Assembly: GCA_037447655.1 (NCBI GenBank)
Contig: JBBHKE010002089.1
Coordinates: 62,001 to 126,000, forward strand
Length of the DNA stretch: 64,000 bases
Direction of reading: 5' to 3'
Source of the DNA: Zygnema cylindricum
Taxonomy: Eukaryota > Streptophyta > Zygnematophyceae > Zygnematales > Zygnemataceae
The position numbers and the translations under genes are program-made. Below the pieces are notes generated by a model. That model was not told where the DNA came from and searched no databases. It was given only the letters and a program-made list of their open reading frames with translations. Below are positions 10,549 through 22,219 of the stretch, piece by piece; the first letter of the stretch is position 1; every line of letters starts with the position of its first letter.

Positions 10549-11716
10549 CCACTTGAAGCCCTTTTAAATGCTACACCCCCGACCACTCTCGAAAAAATAG
10601 AAAGGGAAGTGGAGTCATACGATCCACACCACAAGAACTCCGAGTAAAAACCAACGACGACTAAAAAAATACGCAAATAACTCAAACGCAGAAATAGAGA
10701 AACAATAAAAATCTGCTCTTTCAGATTTAATAATGTCACCTTGCCCCAGAGAATGGAAATAAAAATACAAATCAATGATAATGGTGAATCAAGCTTACAT
10801 GCCCCGGAGTGCAACGATGACAAAACTCAGAAGAAGGAAACTCTCCCAATGGCCTAGGAGACAGGTATGAGGCTCCCTCACCCCTCGTTTCCACCATACA
10901 AATCCGATCAGACTCTTCTCAGTTTCAAACAACAAAAGTCCAAACCGCCCAAATGGAGGATAGTGCCAACCACCCACCCGAGCTATGGTCTCCACAAAAG
11001 ACAATCCAAAACAAAGATGGCAATAGAGTCCACGACAAAATGCAAGATTTCTCTAACAAAAAGATTGATTTTATTCTCTAAGGGTTTTCTCAGGGGACTG
11101 TACTGAAAAGCAACCGGTCTCCTTTAGCCCGAAGTGCCTTATACAACCAAAGTTTATCCTACTGTATGTGCCAAAGTCAAAGCAATGCCCCAAAAGCCAA
11201 TCAACGACCAACAATTGTTATCGTCATTACATAAGACAAAACAGACTGTACAACGCTCACGGCGAAGAGTTAGACGACTGGCTTTGGCTCAATTCGCCGC
11301 CAAAGGTCCTCCTATTGTACACTATTAGGCAACAAAGTTTTGAATTGACGTGAAAGGCCTAACTTTGACCCTACGCCATAAATGCTCTGCCCGTTTATTG
11401 GGTCTTAACAGAAATCCTATTGACACCTAAAAAGAAGATCTACATGGCAATCCCAAAGGTTGCGTGCAGTTCCACAATGTACCCCTCAGCTAGAGCTACA
11501 TAGAATGAATGTATGTAATGGAGCCGACACCTTTGCCCGCCGTTCGACCTCCGTTTAAGGTGAACTAAAGTGCATAGTGGTCCAAGCTGAAAACAGAAAG
11601 ATCTGATCCGGCTGGTTGTCCTCCCCTTCTAAGTACGCTAGAGTCCGTACAAGATGGGATGAGGCCCTAAAACTCCTACGAGTACAAGTGTGCCAAAGAT
11701 GCACACGGGCTTGACA
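10549..11716 (-). repeat. LTR-like repeat of a gypsy-type element, inverted copy 1
   Basis: On the minus strand it starts TGTCAAGCCCGTGTGC (11716) and is homologous, with many differences, to the plus-strand segment from 14767 (TGTCAAGCTCAGGTGC). Shared blocks include CCGGATCAG, GCACTT...GGAGGTCG, GGTTGCTTTTCAGTA and the GTTTGAAACTGAGAAGAG block. Because copy 2 sits upstream of a gypsy-like gag, I read both as LTR or leader sequence of a Ty3/gypsy element. The 3' limit is uncertain. Confidence 0.55.
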
Positions 11717-11718
11717 GC

Positions 11719-11930
11719 TGTCGAGCCTGCCTGGGAACCATGAGGTTTAGGTAAAAGGTCCGAGGTGTGTATAAAAAATATGCAATCCAACCCAAATTTT
11801 GATGTTTTCCCGGTTCCATGACCATGCCCTACTCTGTCCCCTTCCCCCCCCCCAAGGATATGCGTAGGTAATGATGAGGAATTGAGTGAAAAAGGAGAAA
11901 GTATCCCATACCCCCCCTAGATTCCCCCCC
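11719..11930 (+). repeat. 0.2-kb direct repeat, copy 2
   Basis: TGTCGAGCCTGCCTGGGAACC onward, closely matching 10337-10548 including GGATATGCGTAGGTAATGAT and the poly-C runs. Confidence 0.75.
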
Positions 11931-13593
11931 CCTATTAGTCTTGCTTGACTAAGAGGATTAGATAAATTCCCACAGAACCACGGATTTGTGGGTTCAGAGT
12001 GGGGCTCCCAATTCAATGGTAAGCACTAGTTATGCCACCCCTGGTGATAGTGTTCACACACAAACAAGAGGTCTTGTACAAAGAACACATTGCAAGAATA
12101 GGAACAGGAGGGAGGGTCTGCAAAGTAAGTGAGGTGGAAAGTGGGTTCCTCTTTTAGCCCTCGCAGATGGCACAGGGCTATATTGATCTGATTTTGTGAA
12201 TTTTTCCCTCATTGCTTCTCTCTCCCCCTTAAGCTGTAGAGTGGCTTGCATGGCCAGCAACTATGGAGCTTGAAGGTGTGTTGTTTGTGACTGTGGAGAC
12301 TGTAGGCTAAAGATAGACTAGAGAACTGCAAAGAATGTTGCAGCACCCACAAAATTCCATTCAAATCCATACTTTTCCTGATTAAACTGCACCTTTTTGA
12401 GATTGAGACCCCAGGGGCTGCCGTGGTTGTTTATTAAAATCCCATTACTTGTTCGAGTTCCTCAATACTTGGTGCTGTCCACGTATCGGCTGTAGTGTCA
12501 AATATCATCTCTGGTGCCTTTTTTCGGTAATCATGGCTGTTAAGGAATAATACCAAGGTTGGTAAGGCTCTCCCTCGATTTCCTGGATGATTGTAACACA
12601 AGAAAGGTGCTCGGTCGGCTTTGGTCGCGGAAGTGGCCATTCGCTTTGGTCCAAGAATATGTTGAACTGTGATGCTGGGATCCGAAACTTATATTTTCAA
12701 GAGAAGTTGGAGGATGGGAAGAGGAACCAAGTTGGTCCAATAAGCCCGAATTTTGTGGGATCGTGATCCCATCTGAGCTGTATCAAGAACTATGGGGGTC
12801 CCTAGGGCTTTGGTCACTTGATACTAGTTGTTGACCACCAATTCTCATTTATCATCTGTGGGGTGAATATTTTCTAAGACGTACTTCAGTTGCGTGTCTT
12901 GGCGTTCCTGTATATCTGTTATCAGTCGTGTCATCGAGAAAAATGTTCTGCTACGGATATCCTAGTGTCCCCTGCCCTATCCCGCTAACGAATACCCCTG
13001 GCACGGCCATCCAGCGACCACCAGATCTATTTTCCCAAGCTTTGCCAAATGTGAATTTGTGATGTTGTCCACATTTTGGGGGAGCATGGGGTGAGAGTTA
13101 GATATGGTAGACACCAGGAGTTGCTGTGGGTAAAGTTGGTGCAACTGTTGCGTCTGTACTCACAGACTGCACGGGCATTCAGGTCAATCTCGACTGCCAA
13201 GTATGCTTCTACTTTGTATCTAACTTTTAGGACAGCTTCTTGGTCGAAACTGATGCCGAAAAACAGTCATAGAATTTTGAGTCCTAAGGGCGGGATCTTT
13301 ACTCACACCACTTGTCGATTGAAGTCCTTACCTTTGTTAAAAACCATTGGAATTTTTGACCGGTGAACCTTTGTTGTTCTAGGTGATATTGCGGCAAAGC
13401 TCTTGTCCACTTCCCGCCAAAGTGTGGCCATCTGTTCCAATCGGTTCTGGTACTCAATTTCCCACCGCTTGGAAATAGCAAATTGCTAGATGGAATCCGC
13501 AATATTGGTGGAGTCTTCGAACAGCTCCCAAGGAGTTGTTGTGGAGTATACGCGATAGCATCCAGACACCAGAACAGTTATTTTCCCCCGCTT
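11931..13593. other. Unassigned stretch, probably decayed gypsy interior
   Basis: No convincing ORF, LTR or RNA gene. It lies directly downstream, on the minus strand, of a gypsy gag-protease remnant, so it may be the decayed RT/integrase part of that element, but no RT motif could be read. Confidence 0.35.
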
Positions 13594-14560
13594 CTATAAG
13601 TCCAAGTGGACCACCACTTTGGTGCCCTCTAGGTCTTTCGGGTCTGAAACTGTAAATTGTTCCTTTGACACGCTCAACTCCATGTTCAACCTTATCCACG
13701 TAGCCCTACCTAGCAAAATTTCGAATTGCTTACCTTCTGCCACTAGGAAGGGGAGCTGAATTTGTACTTGTTGGCCTGCGTCATCAGCAAATTCGATTTC
13801 CATTGCCTTTATGATGCCATATACTTGTTCGCTCCCACTGCTGACCATACTCAGGCATATATCACTTGGACTGATTTCCGTCAGGTGTTCCTTTGGAATT
13901 TGTTATAATGTTGTTGTGGTTATGAGATTAGGGAGAGCTCGGTATCCACCATTGCATCCTGATACCCACCGTATCAATTAAGTTTAAAATTTCCCGCCCT
14001 GTTAAGAATAAGAGCCACCGACAAGGCCTTATAACCTCTATCCGCCATAGAAGTTTTTGGTTCCGCCGACATGAAGACTGTCTTGGGTGGTTCTGCCAAC
14101 GCTAACCTTTCCCTGTTAGTGTGAATCTATTCCCGTAATGCCTGTATGAGTGTTTCTTTGGGAAAATTGTGTGTGGAGGTTAACGTTTTGACGTGAGTCA
14201 AAGCGTAGGGCATTATGTGCCTAACTAGCATCACTGCCGGTTTGGAGGAAGGAGGGAGAGCTTTGGGTAATGAAATGGGTGAATTGTCGTCTTCTAATTT
14301 CTCTTGTTCCCCCCCCCTGTTTCCTCACTCTCTCCGTCAAAATTTCCTGTTGGAGGTGTAATTGGCGGATATGTTGGTGGTCTTTCAGCTAGGTATCGGT
14401 CGAACCATTCCTGATCTGTCTCAATGGTTGAAGGATCCTTTTTTGGATGTGGTTTTTTGTAATCTTCGAAGCCGAGAGGAAGTTTCTTCGGAGCCAGAGG
14501 AGGTGGATGAGTCGGCTCTAGGCCCAGCCCAATGTCACTATTCAGAAGGACCGCTCACGG
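13594..14560 (-). pseudogene. Ty3/gypsy-like gag C-terminus and protease remnant
   Basis: Minus-strand reading gives SSKPAVMLVRHIMPYALTH, then MADRGYKALSVALILN, then QDAMVDTELSLI, then VYGIIKAMEIEF and an ILLGR block (ORF 13594-13848). The order and wording match the plus-strand copy at 28824-29423, where the catalytic motif is DTGA. Here the motif is DTE (13938-13946), so the active-site Gly is lost. ILLGR fits the flap and C-terminal part of retropepsins. Stops and frameshifts separate the pieces. Confidence 0.65.
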
Positions 14561-14700
14561 TGTGAAGGATAGAGGAGTGGTGGCTTTGCGGTTGTGGTCC
14601 CTTTTCTCCCTCGGCTATTTGCCCTTTCCTTTAGAAGAAGTTGTAGAGCGAAATTGCCTTCGACTATCCCTTACTCCAACGTTCCCATCTCCGGACAGAA

Positions 14701-14766
14701 ATGTCTGAGCATGATGAGCCTTTGGAGGCTCCATATCCCAACCCATTAGGTTATCGTCTTCTCCAT
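14701..14766 (+). pseudogene. Gypsy gag N-terminal fragment
   Basis: MSEHDEPLEAPYPNPLG resembles the start MSEESVPLEFVFPTKEP of the gag at 16148. It is cut at 14767, where the LTR-like segment begins, so a second gypsy copy probably inserted here. Confidence 0.4.
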
Positions 14767-15940
14767 TGTCAAGCTCAGGTGCTTTTCAGGCACAACTTTA
14801 TATCCTTAAGGATTTCCGGGCCCTTTCTCACTTGTACGGTCGTCAAGTATAAAGGATTGAGTGAAACAAGCCGGATCAGCTCATTAGATACTCTAAACTG
14901 AGCGGAACGCACTTTACTTCACGCCTAACAGAGGTCGGAAGACCAAGTTCTACCGTCTCAAATATAGCAATTCCGTTACATGGGACCAGTTTCCACCAGC
15001 CCTCATGGGGGCGTACATTCTGAATAGCCACGAAATTTTCCGGATATGCATCTAGGTTATGCTGTTAGCCGTCAGTAGGAATTTAGTTCAGGCTCAGCTG
15101 ACCTGTGGTCTATTATTTACGTCAGGTCAAAGTCTGGAAAGTTAGTGTCCATTTCAGAACTTTGTCTTATAATAGTGGACCAAATTATTACTTCCTGTCG
15201 CGGATGTAGCCGCAGCCTGGAGCAAAACATTTTGCCCCCAAGTGTAGTACGGATTGTTTTGTCTTGTGTCAGTTCCATTACACTTTTTTGCCGCTCATTA
15301 GTTAATAGCGTAGCTTTGACTTTTCGACCTGCAATTTGACAAACTTTGATGTATAAGGCACTTGGGGTCGAAGGAGACAGGTTGCTTTTCAGTACTGTCT
15401 CCTGTGAAAACTCTCAAAAATTCCAACAAACCTTCTTTTGGATAATCTTTGTTTTTTGTGACTCTATTGCCATCTTTGGTTTTGGATCTGTCTTTTGTGG
15501 GGATCACTGTCCGGGTGGGTAATTGGCACTCTCAGCTTTTTGGGTGATTTTTGGACTTTTTGTTGTTTGAAACCGAGAAGAGTCTTGTCAGTTCCGAGTT
15601 GGGGACACCAGAGGTTGAAGGAGCACCATACCTATTTACTATACTATTGGAAGAGGGACCGCCTTTCTCTTACTGTCATCGTTTAATGCTGGGGTATGTT
15701 AAGCTTGCTTTGCTATATTTCACATTCTCTTTCTTTTATTCTCTTTTCAGGGACAAGGTGATATTGTTAAATCTAGAAAACCAATCCTATCACCTATATA
15801 CTTCTACGTGGTAGTGCATTTGTGTCTTCATCTGGAGTTCTCTTTGATTTGGGGTGACCCTCCCTGAGTAAACTAAAACCCTCGGATCAAAAAAGTTGGT
15901 TTTGAGGGAACTAATGCAATCGACTTCTCCTACAGGAAAC
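14767..15940 (+). repeat. LTR-like repeat of a gypsy-type element, copy 2
   Basis: It starts TGTCAAGCTCAGGTGC and probably ends near ACAGGAAACA (about 15935). It is an inverted homologue of 10549-11716. It is followed by a 0.2-kb leader (TACTGAAAAGCAACCC at about 15946, also seen in variant form before the gag at 28824) and then a gypsy-like gag. No primer site was recognised with confidence. Confidence 0.5.
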
Positions 15941-16147
15941 AAAATACTGAAAAGCAACCCTGTCCGCTTAGATTAGTGGGGATAGGAGCTTTTACTTTGG
16001 AAGCTCTCTTTTTGAAATTGAGTTCAGGCTACATTCATTACATTTTCTCTTGTTACCTCTGTCATCATGGGGGGAGAATGGACTCTAGATATCGGATCTT
16101 GAGAGCACGGTAGGCCGGAGCAGTCCGTACATTAGGAGAAGTCTCAG

Positions 16148-16718
16148 ATGTCCGAGGAGTCTGTACCCCTGGAGTTTGTCTTTCCGACCAAGGAACCAGC
16201 TAGTGTTTCTTCTCCTCCTCGTCATCCTAGTCTAACTCCCAAACATTACCCTTCCTTAGCGGAGGCCGCTAGGACCTTTGCTGAGGAAAGGAAAAAAGCC
16301 AAGGCTCAGACCTAGGAAATGAACCGAGTGTCTCCTAGGGCTCGGCTAAAGCTGCAGCCGCAAAGGGAGCCCCATTTAGGTCCTCTTCCGGAGGTCGGGC
16401 TTCACACCAATTACAAGATTCCCCAGGCTAAATCTATATTAACCCCGCGGTTTTGACGAATCCATGTTGCGCAAGTCGTAAAAAATTCCTAGCCCTTCAT
16501 GACCACCATGAGTTGAAGGTGAAGAAGGAGTTGGTGAAGAGAGTGGCTCGGACAAATCGAGTCAGGATGGTTAGACTCGTGGGAGGGGTGGTGGAGATTT
16601 TGGGCAGTTCTTTGGAGAGTTGCTCTTCACAGTTGGTGCCGGACCGATAACGACGAGTTCCCTATGTTGATATTTGAGTATTCTCTCGGTCATTCTAGAC
16701 AAAGAGCAAAGGCAGTGT
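16148..16718 (+). pseudogene. Gypsy-like gag N-terminal remnant
   Basis: ATG at 16148 opens 55 codons (MSEESVPLEFVFPTKEP...EEARKK-type charged tail) to a TAG at 16313, and coding-like sequence continues in other frames to about 16718. There the isolated LTR begins. It is assigned to gypsy by position behind the LTR-like repeat and by similarity of its start to 14701. Confidence 0.45.
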
Positions 16719-17836
16719 GTTCGTGACTCCTTTCTCCAAGCCCTCACACTTGTTGTAGTCACTGAAGGCTTGATAGGTAGCTAGAGCCATGGCTGCCTAA
16801 GCTCATTAGAGAAGAAAGGGGGTGGATTAGGTTGATTTACCAAAAGGTACTTGACGGACCCAGGAATCGATCTTGGTACCTACTGTCCGTCAAGTTACTG
16901 TAGCCGTTAACTCTAAAAGTTAAGCCTAGGACTAGTATTATGATAGGTAGGGTTTGATAAATATTTAAATTGTTACATGTAGATTAATTCATTTAACGGC
17001 GAATGGATACTTAGTGCATGGATACAATTTGATTTAGTATGGAGTACGGTATGGGGACAGAACGGATACTGCGTATTTGTTTCGATAGCGAAACAAACAC
17101 GCGCGTCAAATTTCACCGGCTATGATTAAAGCCGGCTTTGATCGAACGGCCGCGACAGGCGCCGCGATCACGGAAGAGGTACTTTTGGCGTTTTATTGTC
17201 TTTGCCACGTCAGATGGCATGTGGTGTGATAACATTGGATTACGGGAACTCAAGAGATTAGGGGAACAAATCTTGATTTGACACCTGTCGACATTTTGGC
17301 CATGTTGTACAAAGGCCTATAGAAAGTACACCGACACCTGTACTTTTCTGTACGACACAGTAATTTGCTTGGTGCCGTACTTCAATAAATAGAGTTTTAG
17401 AGGGGGAATAGGACTTAGAAAATTTTACTTAGGTAGCTGCCTCTCCCAGAGAGCACCTTTTATAAATAGCAAACTTTGGCCAGCCATGTTTATCAATTTA
17501 CTAAACCATTTTCAGTGATTCTTTTTGCTGCGGAATCAGAGGAGTCTAGGATACACAGGGGCGTAGTCGGTCAGAGTTTTTTTCAGCCAGGGTGGCTGCA
17601 TTTCTAAGGGAAATTCAAAGTGGGTGAATCTATCCAAATCTCATATTCTAACTTTGCATTCTGTGGTAGAATTAAGCACACATAAAGTGTTATTTCACAG
17701 GGGTGAATCTATATTGGGGTTTTGCCTGTCAAGGGGTCAATCATTTGGGCTTATATCAAGTTAAAAGTCAACACTATCTAGATTAGCTTCTTTGGATTTG
17801 CCTTCTCTGAGGGCCAATGGAGGTCTCAGAGTTTCA
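16719..17836 (+). repeat. Isolated divergent B-type LTR, start truncated
   Basis: It matches B LTRs from the ACTTGTTGTAGTCACTGAAGG block through the tRNA-like module, hairpin, GTAC motifs, TATA-like AATAAATAGAG and leader, and ends exactly at GAGTTTCA (17836). Unrelated sequence follows instead of a primer site. This helps to prove that the gag ATG (at about 17818) is inside the LTR. Stem-loop 4 is CAGCC/GGCTG, a compensated change from CTGCC/GGCAG. Confidence 0.82.
16842..16925 (-). promoter_or_regulatory. tRNA-like module in the isolated LTR
   Basis: Minus strand: AACGGCTA A-box-like part, B-box-like AGATCGATTCC, then GGTCCGTCAAGTACC and TTTT at 16842-16845. Confidence 0.5.
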
Positions 17837-18086
17837 ATCCGCGCCCTCATCCATCTTCCTCTCAGTGAACAGCAGCCAGTAGACCCTCCTAAGTGCGCAC
17901 CTCTTCGAGGCCTCAAAGAGGAGAAGGGAAAAGAGAGAGGGAAGTTCGAGATACCTTAAGGGGAAAGAGGTTTGACCATAGGGACAACAAGTGGAGTTTG
18001 GCACCTCTTTTCAAGGAGGAGACCTCCCCGTCCCGTGAGTCAGCCTCAACCGAGAGACCTTTTCCTACAGATACTCATGTCCGCCC
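17837..18086. other. Short non-copia spacer
   Basis: 250 bp between two LTRs. An Arg/Lys/Glu-rich reading frame spans the region from 17893, possibly more gypsy gag, but no motif supports this. Confidence 0.3.
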
Positions 18087-18703
18087 TGTAGAAACTAATG
18101 GTTTTAAAGTATTTTCTAGGTCTGAAAAGAAATAAAGAAGCTGAGGCAGTCTATCTCTAACTTCTCTCTCCAACTCTCAAACTTGTCGCAGTCACTGAGA
18201 AATTGGAGAGGAAGCTAGAGCCATGGCTACCTAGGCTATCCTGAGGTTTACGGGAAATTTAAATTAGTTAAGGTTTATTTATTTAAAATGTATTTGCCGG
18301 CGACAGGAATTGATCCTTGAACCTACCGGGCGGCAGACAGGAAATAGCCGGTAGCTTTAGCCGTTAAATCTAGGATTAGTGTTACGTAGTATATAGTTTG
18401 ATAATTAATTAAATACGTATACGTATGATAATTCATTTAACTATAACAGATTACGGCATACATAGATCCAGTAATATATAAATGACGGATTACCGTACAG
18501 ACTAAAATTCAATACCACGCATTTGTTTCGTAAGTGAAACAAATACCGCGCATGTATTTATTACGGCTACGATTAAATTAGATTCTAATCGGAAGGCCGC
18601 AATTAGCGCCGAGATCGCGGAGGAAGATTCCGGCGGTTTGTGGCCATTGACACATCGGATGACGCGTGGCGAAATTACGTTGGATCGTGGAATCTCCGGA
18701 GAT
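18087..18703 (+). repeat. 5' LTR of B1, first part
   Basis: It starts TGTAGAAACTAATGG and ends CTCCGGAGAT, after which RT sequence follows. The rest of the same LTR resumes at 22419 (ATGGCACCGAATC). In the uninterrupted B6 LTR the two parts are joined with one extra T. Confidence 0.9.
18290..18375 (-). promoter_or_regulatory. tRNA-like module in B1 5' LTR
   Basis: Minus strand: TTTAACGGCTAAAGCTACCGGC, longer variable part than family A, B-box-like AGGATCAATTCCT. Confidence 0.52.
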
Positions 18704-18917
18704 GATTTGCTTGTATTAAGTAAATCAATGGAAAAAATTAACAAACTGAAAACCGATCTTAAGGGGAGATTTGAAATGAAGGATATGGGAGAAGCAAGAT
18801 ATATTTTGGGAATTCAAGTAGAGAGAGACCGAAAAAGGAAAATTATAAAACTGTCTCAAAAGGAAGCAATAGGGAACATGCTTGAAAAATTTCAAATGGA
18901 TATAGCTAATAGTTGTA
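18701..18917 (+). pseudogene. Inverted RT fragment of B2
   Basis: It encodes DDLLVLSKSMEKINKLKTDLKGRFEMKDMGEARYILGIQVERD... to FQMDIANSC, i.e. the RT palm from the second half of YVDD onward. It is nearly identical to B1 26197-26413 and runs opposite to the rest of B2. Confidence 0.9.
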
Positions 18918-19042
18918 TTTTCTGACTCAAATCTGATTTTTACTGACTTTGTATACTTGAAGGGATCCACAGACTTTCCTTCATCCATAACTACTAGATG
19001 CTTTACTAAGATTATATCTTCCCTTGTTAGATCATAAACCTT

Positions 19043-20464
19043 TTACCCGTTAACATCTTTACCATATCCTAATAAGTATCCTGGTTTTCTTTTAAGATCT
19101 AGCTTCCAATTAGACCGATCTTTATCTAGACTGAATACTTGACTGCCGAAAACCTTTAAGTGAGATATGTCTGGTTTCCGGCCTGTCCATCTCTCATAAG
19201 GTGTTTGATCTTTTATAGCTGAAGTAAGAACTCTATTCTTGAGGTAATTAGCACAGTTCATTGCTTCTGCCCAAAACCTTTTTCCTATCTTTTTATCTGA
19301 CAACATACTTCTAGCACTATCACTTAGTGTTCTATTTAACCTTTCAGCTACCCCATTCTGTTCCGGATTTTCTGGAACTGTCTTTTGGTGTTGGACCCCA
19401 TCTTCCCTCAGAAAATCCTCAAACTGGTTAGAAGTATACTCTCCACCATTGTCACTCCTTACTCTCTTGATTGGAGTTTCATGGAGTTTTTCGCTCCACG
19501 CTTTATATTGTCTAAAACAATCCTCAGCTTCGGACTTGTTTTTCAAAAAATATACCAGGGAATATCGAGACCAATCATCAGTAATAGTCATCATAAATCT
19601 CTTCCCCCTCGCTGAGGGTACTTTAGCCGGTCCCCAAATATCTGTGTGTACTAGATCTAGAATTTTTTCTCCCTTATAGGTGGCTGATTTAGGAAAGGGT
19701 AATCTGTGTGCTTTACCTTGAGCACATCCACTACAATCACTTATATCATCACTTTCACTGAACTGAATCCCTTCCACCACTCCCATCTTTTTCATCTCTC
19801 TTAACTTATCTAGATTCACATGCCCAAGCCTCTTATGCCACATAATAATATCATGAACACCGGCATAATAAAGTTTCTTCTTTTCATTACTTAAGATCAG
19901 CCTAAACATCCCATGGCTACCTTTCTCAGCAATGAAATAGACATCCTCCTCAAAACTAGCAGTAAAGACTCCTTTCCTAGTGCTAGTGAAAAAACCCTTA
20001 TCATCTAATACTGATGTAGAGATAAGATTTTTGTTCAGCTCCGGAATAAACAATACATCGGAGAATGTTAATATGGATGTCTTTCCTTTAACTAACACTT
20101 TCAGATCTACCGATTCTAAAAGAGTAGTGGTGACTATCCTCCCATCCCCGTACTCTATCTCTACGGTGGGAATCTTATTTATCTTAGTGAACAGGTGTCT
20201 ATCCTTACACATGTGCATGGAGGCACCTGAATCTACGATCCAGCCAGCTTCACCTTTCAATCCACCGTAAGCACATTTCTGCCTTCGTGGAATTTCGACC
20301 TCATTTTTCGCCTCCAACTCTTTATCCAAAAGGAGCTCATCGTCCTTGTCCTCGGATTCCGCCTCAAGTACCTGTGTGACAAGGGCTTTTTTCTTTCCAC
20401 TCAGGGTACCACCGGTCTGCCCCTCCTTTAACCGAAGCTCCGTTAGCTTAGTGCACTCTGCCAT
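19043..20464 (-). pseudogene. pol: B2 protease and integrase (open for 473 codons)
   Basis: The longest open pol piece in the window. It starts in the nucleocapsid (MAECTKLTELRLKEGQ), then an acidic spacer, protease DSGAS (20219-20233) followed by MHMCKD, the pre-integrase zinc region HKRLGHVN...CSGCAQGKAH, and an integrase core with all three catalytic residues: D in HTDIWGP, D in SDNGGEY, E in NGVAER. It ends at KDVNG followed by TAA, a stop shared with B1 and B3. Gag lies in another frame because of a 1-nt deletion in the zinc knuckle. Confidence 0.9.
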
Positions 20465-21390
20465 ATAGTGCTCGGTTTCTTACAAAAATGACATAAACCT
20501 TTGGGAGCCCTTGGTTCGAACTCGTCGCCTTGTTTTTTCTGCTCCCTACCCCCATAGTTTCCAACCGGTTTGCGGGAAACCCTGTTCCTCCAATCAGTCG
20601 CTGTTGCCAAGGCTTGGCTACTCTTTCCTCCCCTTCGGATCTCAATTGTATTCTCTTGAACGAGAATCATCCCTACCACTGAGTTCCATATCCACCTTGA
20701 GTCAGGCAAGTCCTGCACACGGTAAACTATGTTCACGAACTCATCAGGTAACTTCATCAGTAAACAGTTAACCTTTTCTTTTTCACTAAAATCTTTTCCC
20801 GCACTCTCTAGCTCCATGAAGAGTGTAGCAAGCTCATTGCAAAAATCCAACATCCCCCCCCCTTTGTATACATACTCCTTAACTTTTTGATCAGCCAACT
20901 GTTGTTGCTGAATCGTACCACTTCGGTACATCTCTATGAGAGCCATCCAAAGATCGGATGCTCTTTCTACCTGCAAATGAGGACATGCAAGTCCTTGAGT
21001 GAGATGGCGTAGTATGAAGTGCTTTGCCGCCATATTGTTGAAGTCCCACGTTTCAATATCATTCTCCTCATTCCTCGGAATAGGTGACATGAATGTTGAA
21101 CCATTTGCTATTGGTGTGGTCGTCTCCTTCTCCTTTCCTTTGTCCACCACCTCTCCTTCTTTTGTTTCCTCCGTTGAAGGTGGGTCCTCTTTCCTGGTGA
21201 ATCTGGTTCCTCCAAACCCTGGAGGAATTCCAAGACTTGATGGACGCCCCAACCGTCCACTCACTATCCCCCAAAACCTTTTTTCGCATAGAGCTCCTAT
21301 CATCATACTTTCCCAGTATATGAAGCCAGTTCCATTAAAGATTGGTACCCTAGAGGGTGGGCCCATAACGTGAAACTTTGAGACCTCCAT
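20443..21390 (-). pseudogene. gag: B2 gag (open for 315 codons)
   Basis: It starts at ATG 21390-21388 inside the LTR: MEVSKFHVMGPPSRVPIFNG, then an acidic linker, capsid core (TIQQQQLADQKVKEYVYKGGGMLDFCNELATLF, LMMKLPDEFVNIVYRVQDL) and nucleocapsid start CHFCKKP. A 1-nt deletion then removes the His of the zinc knuckle and shifts the frame (STIWQSALS, stop). Apart from this shift it is intact, so it is among the youngest copies. Confidence 0.9.
21356..21370 (-). other. Primer-binding site of B2
   Basis: Minus strand CGTTATGGGCCCACC, one mismatch (first base) to the consensus. It directly follows LTR end TTTCA. Confidence 0.85.
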
Positions 21391-21463
21391 AAGTCCTCAG
21401 AGTAGACAGCTTCCAAGAAGCCTCTAGGATAATCCTCACCCCTTTGTGTTCCAGCAAGAATAA

Positions 21464-21567
21464 CTGCCACCTTGGCAGACAAAAACCCTGACCACCTACA
21501 TCCCTGTGAAGGTAAGACTCCCTTGAGTCGGTAGCAAAAAGAATCTCTGAATTTGCTCCCTTGAGCA
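21464..21567 (-). promoter_or_regulatory. Leader stem-loop array (B2 LTR)
   Basis: In sense orientation: SL1 TGCTC-AAGG-GAGCA, SL2 GACTC-AAGG-GAGTC, SL3 partly decayed, SL4 CTGCC-AAGGT-GGCAG. Loops are AAGG instead of the AGGG of B6, but stems are kept. Confidence 0.6.
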
Positions 21568-21960
21568 GTAAGTTATGGAGGGTCAAAGTTGACCTTTTGT
21601 ACAGAAGCTCTCTGAAGAGGGGGTCCTATCTTCTAATTTTTCTAAGTCCTATCTCTCTCACAGACTCTATCTACTGATGTACGGAACCAATCTGAATTGA
21701 GTTCCGTACACAAAAGTATAGCTGGCGTTGTACTTTAGGTACGGACATTGTACGAAATGACCTAAATGTCGACACATGTCAAATCCGGATTCGGTGCCAT
21801 AATCTCCGGAGATTCTACAATCCAACGGAATTTTGCCACGCGTCATCTGATGTGGCGATAACCACAAACTGCCGAAATCTTCCTCCGCGATCTCGGCGCT
21901 AATCCTGGCCGTCCGATTAAATTCGGATTTAATCGTAGCCGTAATAAATACATGCGCGGT

Positions 21961-21984
21961 ATTTGTTTCACTTACGAAACAAAT
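21961..21984 (-). promoter_or_regulatory. Inverted repeat in B2 U3
   Basis: ATTTGTTTC-ACTTAC-GAAACAAAT, a perfect 9-bp stem, flanked by GCGCGGT on both sides. The counterpart in B6 is at 62916-62939 and a longer one in C2 at 52427-52455. Confidence 0.6.
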
Positions 21985-22130
21985 GCGCGGTATTGATTTT
22001 TGTCCGTACCGTAATTCGTACATTATATATTACTGGATCTATTTATCCCGTAATTCATTTCAGTTAAATTATTTATCGCACGTATAATCATTTAAATAAA
22101 TATCAAACTACATGTTACGTAATACTACGG

Positions 22131-22219
22131 CTAGACTTAACGGCTAAGGCTACCGGCTATTTCCTATCTGCTGGTCAGTAGGTACAAGGATCAAATCCTG
22201 CCGCCGGCACATACCTTTT
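22131..22219 (+). promoter_or_regulatory. tRNA-like module in B2 LTR
   Basis: Plus strand: TAGACTTAACGGCTAAGGC, then B-box-like AGGATCAAATCCT with a paired AGG/CCT stem and 7-nt T-loop, then TTTT at 22216-22219. Total about 88 nt, the size of a class II tRNA gene. Confidence 0.6.

Noticed and set aside
12054-13593. Possible host gene or envelope-like ORF downstream of the gypsy protease.
   Set aside because: Only short frames without motifs, many stops in all frames, no splice-site pattern I could support.
15495-15814. Hydrophobic plus-strand ORF that could encode a small membrane protein.
   Set aside because: The inverted homologue at 10600-11004 does not keep the frame, so it is part of a non-coding LTR-like repeat.
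20860-20880. Long C/G homopolymers (also near 10470, 11850, 34315, 56012) as possible regulatory quadruplexes.
   Set aside because: In gag they fall on Gly codons (YKGGG) and vary in length between copies as expected from slippage; no further G-tracts nearby to form a quadruplex.
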